47,153 nt of DNA from an uncultured Lachnospiraceae bacterium (lineage in GTDB: Bacteria; Bacillota; Clostridia; Lachnospirales; Lachnospiraceae). The notes below the pieces were generated by a model that was not told where the DNA came from, ran no database searches, and saw only the letters and a list, made by a program, of their open reading frames with translations. Both the position numbers and the translations under genes were made by a program. The stretch spans positions 4,195-51,347 of the forward strand of contig CAJTQO010000025.1 in assembly GCA_910578405.1 (NCBI GenBank). The letters are read 5' to 3'. Shown piece after piece: positions 40,795-47,153 of this stretch (position 1 is the first letter of the stretch; the number at the start of each line of letters is the position of its first letter).

Positions 40795-41235
40795 ATGTTA
40801 AAAGGTATACCAAGGATTTTGTCTCCAGAATTATTGAAGGTGTTATGTGAAATGGGGCACAGTGACAGGCTGGTAATTGCGGACGGGAATTTTCCGGCTG
40901 AGTCTATAGGAAAGAATGCGGCAGTAATCCGTATGGACGGACATAGGATACCAGAGATACTGGATGCTGTTTTACAGGTCTTTCCGCTGGACGCTTATGT
41001 GGAGAAACCAGTGAACTTAATGGAAGTTATGCCTGGGGATACGGTGGAAACGCCGATTTGGAAGACATATGAGGAAATTGTGGCGCGGCATGATGCGCGG
41101 GGGGCGCAGGCAGTGGGACAGATGGAGCGGTTTGCTTTTTATGAAGAGACAAGGAAGGTATATGCGGTTATAGCGACAGGGGAAACAGCGCTTTATGCCA
41201 ATATTATGCTGCAAAAGGGTGTGGTAGTGGAGTAA
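40795..41235 (+). CDS. fucU: L-fucose mutarotase
   Basis: A 146-residue protein that closely follows E. coli FucU: MLKGIPRILSPELLKVLCEMGHSDRLVIADGNFPAESIG at the N-terminus with the catalytic His22, and RFAFYEETRKVYAVIATGETALYANIMLQKGVV at the C-terminus. FucU interconverts alpha- and beta-L-fucose so that the isomerase has its substrate. Its presence is the strongest single sign that the locus deals with fucose. ATG 40795 follows GAGGAGGGAACGG. Confidence 0.93.
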   Translation: MLKGIPRILSPELLKVLCEMGHSDRLVIADGNFPAESIGKNAAVIRMDGHRIPEILDAVLQVFPLDAYVEKPVNLMEVMPGDTVETPIWKTYEEIVARHDARGAQAVGQMERFAFYEETRKVYAVIATGETALYANIMLQKGVVVE

Positions 41236-41255
41236 AAGGCGGTGCAGGGGAGTCT

Positions 41256-42128
41256 ATGAATAATTTATATGAGTATATTGATCCGATTGCTTCGCCGTAT
41301 GAGGCATTTTGCTGCGGCAGCGGCGGGAAGGGATTCCCAATCCCGGCTCATTGGCATTATTATGTGGAGCTTCTTTACATTAAAGAAGGAAGGGTAAGGG
41401 TATCCATGGATAATGAGGTGAAGGTATGCACACAGGGGTGCATAGTGCTTTTTCCACCAAAGTGCGTCCATGCTATAGAGGCTTTTGGGAAAGAGGAGCA
41501 GGTGCGCTATGATGTGGTGAAATTTGACCTGTCCTGCCTTCCTGCGGGAAAGGCAGGGGATTTGAATTTGCGGGCATCGCTGCAGGTGGTGCGCACATCG
41601 GCTTATCCTTGCTGTTTTGCGACAGAGGTGGTGCAGGCGATGGAACTGCGGCCTTTATTTGAAGAAATCGTGGAGGAATACAAAGGACAGGCTTATGCTT
41701 CTTCCATGATTGTGACGGCGGATATATGCAAAATCATGGGAAAATTAGTAAGGCGCTGGCAGGAAGAGGGTTATTTCCTCCCGGCGCCCGGTATCCATCC
41801 GTCTTATGAAATTAGTTTTGACCGGATTTCGGAATATATAGACAGCCATTATTTTGAAGAGCTGACAGCGGAAAAACTGGCTTCTATGTGCAATATGTCC
41901 CATTCCACGTTTTCCATGAATTTTTACCGTCGGTATGGGAAGACGTGCAAGGAATACATTACGGCGACACGGATTAATGTGGCGGAGAATATGCTTCTTT
42001 TTTCCAATTATGATGTTTCCTTTATTGCCAGAGAGGTGGGATATTCTGACTGCAGTTATTTTATACGGTGTTATAAAAAGCTGAAAGGAATTACGCCTAA
42101 ACAGGCGCGTAAGGCCAGGATTTCTTAG
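41256..42128 (+). CDS. AraC family regulator with cupin sensor domain
   Basis: A 290-residue regulator. The N-terminal half is a cupin-like arabinose-binding fold (FPIPAHWHYYVELLYIKEGRVRVSMDNEVKVCTQGCIVLFPPKCVHAIEA). The C-terminal half carries two AraC helix-turn-helix units (LTAEKLASMCNMSHSTFSMNFYRRYGKTCKEYI, VSFIAREVGYSDCSYFIRCYKKLKGITPKQAR). It starts 20 bases after fucU, behind GGTGCAGGGGAG, probably in the same transcript. It may control fucose genes or the convergent beta-mannosidase. Confidence 0.9.
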   Translation: MNNLYEYIDPIASPYEAFCCGSGGKGFPIPAHWHYYVELLYIKEGRVRVSMDNEVKVCTQGCIVLFPPKCVHAIEAFGKEEQVRYDVVKFDLSCLPAGKAGDLNLRASLQVVRTSAYPCCFATEVVQAMELRPLFEEIVEEYKGQAYASSMIVTADICKIMGKLVRRWQEEGYFLPAPGIHPSYEISFDRISEYIDSHYFEELTAEKLASMCNMSHSTFSMNFYRRYGKTCKEYITATRINVAENMLLFSNYDVSFIAREVGYSDCSYFIRCYKKLKGITPKQARKARIS

Positions 42129-42207
42129 GAAGCGGATAGAGAAGGGGAAAAGTAAGGCTGTCTGGAAATCGAAAACTTAGTTTGGGAAATTAGGAAATGA
42201 TACGGCA

Positions 42208-42253
42208 GCGCCCGGGCAGTGGAAGAGAAAGGAAATCATCCCTGCCCGGGCGC
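42208..42253 (+). terminator. Terminator hairpin between convergent genes
   Basis: GCGCCCGGGCAG (42208-42219) is the exact reverse complement of CTGCCCGGGCGC (42242-42253), a 12-bp GC-rich stem with a 22-base loop. It separates the AraC gene from the convergent beta-mannosidase. There are only three T residues after it. Confidence 0.65.
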
Positions 42254-42266
42254 GTTTGCCGCTATA

Positions 42267-45008
42267 TTATCTGTCTGCGCTTTCGTAAATGCTTCTTACC
42301 CGGAATGCGCCGCAGACCGTTGTGCCATCGTCAGTGAAGTCACGGCTTGGAAGGATGCGGAAAGTTTTCGTTCCTGCTTCCATGTCCACAAAGTTGTCAT
42401 CCAGGCGCAGTACGCCGTTTTCGGTTTCCACGCTGACCGATTTGGCGTAGTTTTGCGCCGTTACGGTTACGGTATCGCCGTCCACGGCAACCGTAAGCTT
42501 AGGATCCGCGAATGCGTAATGCTTCGGAGCGCAGAAAAGCGTAGTGCCGGAGGAAACGACGCTGCCGTTTACCGTCAGGGAATATTCCAAATGGACTTTT
42601 AACGGATCTTCCCCGTTGAAATCAAGGTGCGGGAGCCATGCGCCGCCATATGCGGGGGCGGATACTTCAAACTGCCCTTCGCGCACCACGGAAGAATCCG
42701 GCATACGCAAAGCCCATTTTACCGTACCGTTTACTGTTTCTGCCGTCTCGTTTGCCACATGTAAATCTGCGCTGACGTCAATTGGCACAGGAAGCGTGTT
42801 GGGATAAGGCTTCTGGTCAATTTCGCCGTGTTCCTCACAGGAGAGCAGCACCGGGGCGAACATACGCTTTTCCGCATACTGGAGCGCTTTCCAGTTTCCG
42901 TAATAGTCCACGCTTGCCCAGGAAGCGACAGGCCAGATATCATTTAACTGCCATACCACGGTGCCCATGCAGGAGCCGCGGAAACGGCGGAAATGTTCCA
43001 CTCCATAGCGGATGGCGTCTGCCTGGAGAAGCTGTGAGCAATAGAGCAGTTCATCAAAATTCTTTGGGTACAGGTACGTCTGTGAAATATAATTCATAAT
43101 CTTGCCGTTTGCCGCTGTGTTTCTCTGATGCATTTCCATAATGCGGGAATAAATATTCCGGTCGCCTTCTTCCGTAAAACGGCGAACCGTCTGCAGCGCA
43201 GGGAAGGACTGGAATCCAAACTCGGACAGGAAGCGGTAGTGGTGCTTGCGGTAAGCGGTAAATGGCTCATTGCCGTGCCAAACGCCCCAATAATGGACAT
43301 CGCCCACATTTTCCGCATTGCTGTTTTCGTAGTTGCCGCCCGAAGAAGGAGAGGAAGGCCAGTAAAATGCCTGTGGGTCTTCTTCTTTGACAATCTTCGG
43401 AATGATGTATTCATACAAATGGATATAGTCGTAATATTGTTTTTTGGTCTGCGGCCAGGAAAGCGTTTCGTACTGGGTTTCCATTTCATTGTTGCCGCAC
43501 CACAGCCCGATGGACGGATGGGAGCGGAGCCTGCGGATATTCTGGCGTATTTCCGCGGATATATTGGCTTCGAAAGCTTCATCCAGTTCATAGGAGGCGC
43601 AGGCGAACATAAAGTCATGCCATACGACAAGGCCCCTTTCGTCACACACGTCATAGAAAAAGTCGTCCAGGAAATAACCGCCGCCCCAGATGCGGATGCA
43701 GTTATGGTAGGCTTCCTGGGCAGAGGCTAACAGCATATCTGTACGCGCCCTGTTCTGTCTGGTCAGGATATTGTCCTCCGGGATATAGTCAGCGCCCATG
43801 GCGAAGATTTGGAGGCCGTTTACTTCAAAAGCGAAATTGCGTCCGGGGACTTTTTTCTCTTTCCGGTCTGTGACAATGATTTTTTTCTCCCCATGGGACA
43901 AAATCATATCGTTTCCGTCGTCCAAGTCTTCTGCCTGGTCTTTCATATGGCTGTCGTAAACCTCATCCTCCATAGGGTCGGTATTGACGGTCATGGTGCG
44001 CAGACCGATATTTTTTTGCCAGGAGTCCAAAGGCTCTTGCGTATCCGTTGCGGACATAAGCAGAACCTGTGCCTGGTACAAGGGCTGTGCGCCATACCCG
44101 TTGGGCCACCATAGCTGCGGGTCTTCCACTGTAAGGCCCACCCGGATATGGTTGCTTCTTAACATGCCGCCCACTCCGGTCAGGTTGGAGGCAGGAGCCG
44201 AGTCGGTAAAGGCATCGGTTGCCGCGCTGGCGGCAAATAAGGAAGTGTTGCCGTCCGGCGATGTGAGAAGGAAGGAGAGCGTAACCTCTTTGGAGGAAGC
44301 TTCCGGCATCCATTCGATTTCTGCGTCCGCGGTCAGCCGTACGGAAGAAACGGTATTGCCATGCACATCTTTCCCGGTGACGGTATGTTCCTGGCCAATG
44401 TAAACCTGTCCGATACGCGCGGTTTTGTAAGAACGGATGGACACTTCACGGAAAAGGCCCGCATCCGGGAGTCTGCCGCCCCAGTCCCAGCCGAACATGC
44501 AGGCTGCCTTACGGATATGAGGGAAGCCTGGCATAGCGTCACTGGAGCCGCCTACAGGACATTTCTCCATTTCCTGGGCAATAAAACGGGTCGGGGAATG
44601 GAGAATAACTTTTAAACGGTATACCGTCTCTGCGGAACCATCCATGACCATAGAAGTAATGTCATATTCCCATACGCGGTTCATATTGTTGGCGGAGCCT
44701 AGAAGCTGGCCGTCCAAATAGACGTCAGCCAGTGTGTCTATGCCGTCAAAATGCAGGAAGAGACGGTCGGCTTCCCGTTCTTTTTCCGGGATGGAAAAGG
44801 TGGTTTCGTAAGCAAAGTCATTTTCCATCAGTTTCAATGCCGTAAGTTCATTGTCACGGTAATAAGGGTCGGGCATAAGGCCCTTATCAAGCAAAGTTGC
44901 GTACACAGTGGACGGCACTTTGGTTTCAATGGGCTCTTGGGGAATATGGTATACATTTTCCCCAAGAACTGTCAAAGTCCAGTTGTCATGAAAATTAAAT
45001 TGCGCCAT
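42267..45008 (-). CDS. GH2 beta-mannosidase
   Basis: A 913-residue GH2 family enzyme without signal peptide, so cytoplasmic. ATG 45008 has AGGAGG nine bases upstream. The N-terminal jelly-roll (NWTLTVLGENVYHIPQEPIETKVPSTVYATLLDKGLMPDPYYRDNE) and the segment MFGWDWGGRLPDAGLFREV are typical of beta-mannosidases rather than beta-galactosidases. The catalytic acid/base is Glu508 in LWCGNNEMET and the nucleophile Glu596 in FLSEFGFQSFP. It would remove beta-linked mannose from mannooligosaccharides or from the Man-GlcNAc core of N-glycans, which fits a bacterium that also takes fucose from host glycans. Confidence 0.92.
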   Translation of the reverse strand: MAQFNFHDNWTLTVLGENVYHIPQEPIETKVPSTVYATLLDKGLMPDPYYRDNELTALKLMENDFAYETTFSIPEKEREADRLFLHFDGIDTLADVYLDGQLLGSANNMNRVWEYDITSMVMDGSAETVYRLKVILHSPTRFIAQEMEKCPVGGSSDAMPGFPHIRKAACMFGWDWGGRLPDAGLFREVSIRSYKTARIGQVYIGQEHTVTGKDVHGNTVSSVRLTADAEIEWMPEASSKEVTLSFLLTSPDGNTSLFAASAATDAFTDSAPASNLTGVGGMLRSNHIRVGLTVEDPQLWWPNGYGAQPLYQAQVLLMSATDTQEPLDSWQKNIGLRTMTVNTDPMEDEVYDSHMKDQAEDLDDGNDMILSHGEKKIIVTDRKEKKVPGRNFAFEVNGLQIFAMGADYIPEDNILTRQNRARTDMLLASAQEAYHNCIRIWGGGYFLDDFFYDVCDERGLVVWHDFMFACASYELDEAFEANISAEIRQNIRRLRSHPSIGLWCGNNEMETQYETLSWPQTKKQYYDYIHLYEYIIPKIVKEEDPQAFYWPSSPSSGGNYENSNAENVGDVHYWGVWHGNEPFTAYRKHHYRFLSEFGFQSFPALQTVRRFTEEGDRNIYSRIMEMHQRNTAANGKIMNYISQTYLYPKNFDELLYCSQLLQADAIRYGVEHFRRFRGSCMGTVVWQLNDIWPVASWASVDYYGNWKALQYAEKRMFAPVLLSCEEHGEIDQKPYPNTLPVPIDVSADLHVANETAETVNGTVKWALRMPDSSVVREGQFEVSAPAYGGAWLPHLDFNGEDPLKVHLEYSLTVNGSVVSSGTTLFCAPKHYAFADPKLTVAVDGDTVTVTAQNYAKSVSVETENGVLRLDDNFVDMEAGTKTFRILPSRDFTDDGTTVCGAFRVRSIYESADR

Positions 45009-45155
45009 TTTCAAATTCCTCCTGATTTCATTTTGTATAGGTATTGTAAGCTTTTTCTTATTTGCGTAGTAAGAATAACCTCTGATAAAATAGTAAAAAT
45101 CTCCAAAGAAATCCAGATAATATGGAAAAGGATAATACGAACCAATAGAATGGGT

Positions 45156-46961
45156 TTAGTTATATTGGTCGGCTTGAAGATGATACATGGCGGCATATTT
45201 GCCATTTAACCGAATCAATTCCTCATGGCTTCCGCTTTCCAATATGGAGCCGTTTTCCATATAGTAAATCTTATCCACCATCTTTGCGCAGTACAAGCGG
45301 TGCAAAATCAGAATTAGCGTTTTGTCTTTGCATATGTGAAACATGCGCAAATACATTTCATGCTCGGAGAGTGGGTCTAAGCTGCTGGAAGGCTCGTCCA
45401 TGATAATCACGCCAGCGTCTTTGCATATCGCTTTCGCAATGGCGAGCTTTTGGCTCTCGCCTCCTGACAGATTGGTTCCGTTTTCCTCAAACTCGTTGGT
45501 CAGCGGCGTATGCAATTTCTCCGGCAGGCTTTGCGCCTTTGCATAAAGGCCGCTTCCCTTTAAGGCTTCCCATATGCCGCGCTCATCTTCCGGCCCCCTT
45601 AGCTCCCGCATAAGCACGTTCTCGCCAAGGGAAAAGGCGAAGGATTGAAAATCCTGGTAAACCACGGAAATTTCCTTTCTTAAAGAGTCCACGTCCAGAT
45701 TTTTATAATTTTCATCATCAAAGCGAACGCTGCCGCTTTGGGGGTCATAGAGCCTTAAAATCAGTTTTGCCAAAGTCGATTTGCCTGCGCCGTTTTCTCC
45801 AACCAGGGCGATTTTTTCCCCTTTGTTTATGTTAAGGGAAATATTTTTTAAAATGTCGTCCGCGCTGGAACGGTATTTGAATGACACGTTGTCAAAGCTT
45901 ATGGAATGGCTTTTTTCTTTCTGGACAGCCTTTAACTCTTCGGTTGCTTCCATTGAGGATTTGTAATCCAGTATCTCTCTTAAATTGTTGATAAATAAAG
46001 AGTGCTGCGCCATTTGCGGAGCTAAAATTACCATATAAAAAATGGAACTGCTTAAGTTCGCAGCGCCTATGAGAAGTGTGGAAAAATCGCCAATGCCAAT
46101 TAGCTTATTTAAAACCTGCCACCCTAAATATACGGCAGGAATGCCATAATTTATTAATGAAAACAGATTTGAACCAAAAACGGATTTGTTTATAATGGAA
46201 GGCATTTTAGTTTTTATTATATGGATAATTTCGTCATTCGAATGTGAATATTTGTTAAATAGCAATTCTTTACAATCATGCGTCCTGATTTCTTCTCTAA
46301 ATTGCGGCAGAGAAAATATGCGTTTTATATAATCTATTTTCCGGTTCTCCTGTGTCAGGGACATTTCATAATTATATCGTTCTTTTGTTATTTTCATATT
46401 GATGAAAAACGAGCTAATCACAGGAATAATTGAAAAAAGGATTAGTGCGGGATTCAATAATACGATTACAGACAATACTCCTAAAGTGGAAAATAAATTC
46501 GACAAAAAATACTGTAATGTATTAAGAATTTGTACAGAACGCTCATCTGCTTCATTCAATGCCCTAATATACTTGTTATAAAATTCGGAATCATTTATGT
46601 CAGAAAGGTCAATGGAAACATACTTTTCATAAAGCGTTTTGGAGATGCCATTCTTGATTTTCAAGTCCCATATTGGAAATTTTACATAAGTGAATAGATT
46701 GCTCACTGTCAAATGAAACAAATGTATAAATAAATACATGGATATTGTGGCTAGTAAAAAAGGAAAGGGATTTTCATGCTCGAAAGAATCTATTGCGTAT
46801 TTATAAAATAGTGCAACGTTTGCTGCATTGATACCATTTAGCAGCGCTATAATAAAAATACTTATGACACGCATTTTACAGTTATGGTAACTGTAACCAA
46901 TTACAAACAAAATATTTTTTGCAATAGAAGTAAATGAAGTTTTTATTTTTTCCGTTCGCAT
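45156..46961 (-). CDS. ABC transporter with fused permease and ATPase (exporter)
   Basis: A 601-residue half-transporter. The N-terminal ~330 residues contain six membrane helices; the C-terminal part is an ATPase with Walker A GENGAGKST (388-396), Q-loop VVYQDFQSFAFSLGENV, signature LSGGESQKLAIAKAI, Walker B GVIIMDEPSSSLDP and the switch histidine in LILHRL. This is the type that exports peptides, lipids or drugs, often as a homodimer. The gene is clearly AT-richer and has different codon use from its neighbours, hinting at acquisition by transfer. A small gene fragment just upstream on the same strand may be its partner or precursor. Confidence 0.9.
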   Translation of the reverse strand: MRTEKIKTSFTSIAKNILFVIGYSYHNCKMRVISIFIIALLNGINAANVALFYKYAIDSFEHENPFPFLLATISMYLFIHLFHLTVSNLFTYVKFPIWDLKIKNGISKTLYEKYVSIDLSDINDSEFYNKYIRALNEADERSVQILNTLQYFLSNLFSTLGVLSVIVLLNPALILFSIIPVISSFFINMKITKERYNYEMSLTQENRKIDYIKRIFSLPQFREEIRTHDCKELLFNKYSHSNDEIIHIIKTKMPSIINKSVFGSNLFSLINYGIPAVYLGWQVLNKLIGIGDFSTLLIGAANLSSSIFYMVILAPQMAQHSLFINNLREILDYKSSMEATEELKAVQKEKSHSISFDNVSFKYRSSADDILKNISLNINKGEKIALVGENGAGKSTLAKLILRLYDPQSGSVRFDDENYKNLDVDSLRKEISVVYQDFQSFAFSLGENVLMRELRGPEDERGIWEALKGSGLYAKAQSLPEKLHTPLTNEFEENGTNLSGGESQKLAIAKAICKDAGVIIMDEPSSSLDPLSEHEMYLRMFHICKDKTLILILHRLYCAKMVDKIYYMENGSILESGSHEELIRLNGKYAAMYHLQADQYN

Positions 46962-46994
46962 AACTTTTCTCCTGGCCTTGTTTTGGCTTACGAT

Positions 46995-47153
46995 TTAAAA
47001 TTCTTCCACAATTTTCTTGTACAATTTTTCATCATATTCCACAATATACTTTTTATGTTCATTTTCTGATAAATAATGTGCCGAAATTGTTTTGTAACCT
47101 AGTGTAATGTCTGATTGATAAATATGGTAATATTCAAAACTCGTATTAACTGA
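46995..47153 (-). CDS. C-terminal fragment of an unknown protein
   Basis: An open frame enters from the right edge and ends at TAA 46997-46995, 33 bases before the ABC transporter start. The 52 visible residues are hydrophilic and rich in Tyr, Lys and Glu (for example GYKTISAHYLSENEHKKYIV, EYDEKLYKKIVEEF). It has the same AT-rich composition as the ABC gene and probably shares its operon. No family is recognised; it could be an enzyme or a protein whose product the transporter exports. Confidence 0.55.
   Translation of the reverse strand, partial: SVNTSFEYYHIYQSDITLGYKTISAHYLSENEHKKYIVEYDEKLYKKIVEEF

Overview
The window looks like a chromosome segment of a strictly anaerobic gut Firmicute, most likely a Lachnospiraceae (Blautia / Lachnoclostridium / Hungatella type). 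The reasons are strong AGGAGG-type ribosome binding sites, YesM/YesN-type two-component and LplB/YtcP-type sugar ABC systems, glycyl radical enzymology, a DUF4358-MBOAT-DHHW cassette, and many small clostridial DUF genes. No species call is possible from sequence reading alone. No rRNA, tRNA, CRISPR array, prophage or insertion sequence was seen.

Layout. Positions 1-9130 are accessory: the tail of a TauE/SafE permease, a decayed membrane-protein gene, a MATE exporter, a lipoprotein-MBOAT-DHHW cell-surface acylation cassette, a broken AAA/PD-(D/E)XK gene, small DUF1905/DUF1801/DUF2200 proteins and a BD-FAE-like esterase. Positions 9500-17720 hold a HelD-like helicase fused to what reads as the N-terminal domain of a GH31 glycosidase, a repeat-containing lipoprotein with oligoendopeptidase F, an AEC permease and a PHP phosphoesterase.

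Positions 17780-42130 form the centre of the window: a fucose / 1,2-propanediol bacterial microcompartment locus of the glycyl-radical type (GRM5-like). The first block (18000-21854) encodes the B12-independent propanediol dehydratase, its radical SAM activase and a permuted shell protein. The second block (30848-39781) encodes a fuculose-phosphate-type aldolase, a GlcG/HbpS-like protein, acylating aldehyde dehydrogenase, zinc alcohol dehydrogenase, four BMC-H shell proteins, PduL, a BMC-P vertex protein, a PduS-like Fe-S flavoprotein and a PduT-like BMC-T. Between the blocks sits a complete fucoside acquisition module: response regulator, sensor kinase, lipoprotein solute binder, two permeases and a cytoplasmic GH29 alpha-L-fucosidase. 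Behind the compartment genes follow a DeoR repressor, fucose mutarotase FucU and an AraC regulator.

How the genes would work together (inference): fucosylated oligosaccharides are imported and L-fucose is released inside the cell. FucU interconverts the anomers, and an isomerase and kinase encoded elsewhere make fuculose-1-phosphate. The encapsulated aldolase splits this to DHAP and lactaldehyde, the zinc dehydrogenase reduces lactaldehyde to 1,2-propanediol, and the glycyl radical dehydratase gives propionaldehyde. PduP and PduL turn this into propionyl-phosphate, with propanol as the NADH sink. Both compartment blocks start at near-identical sigma-A promoters decorated with CAACATAA boxes, which probably bind the DeoR protein and tie the two halves together.

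Positions 42260-47153, on the minus strand, carry a GH2 beta-mannosidase, then a visibly AT-richer ABC exporter and the tail of an unknown gene, a probable acquired segment.
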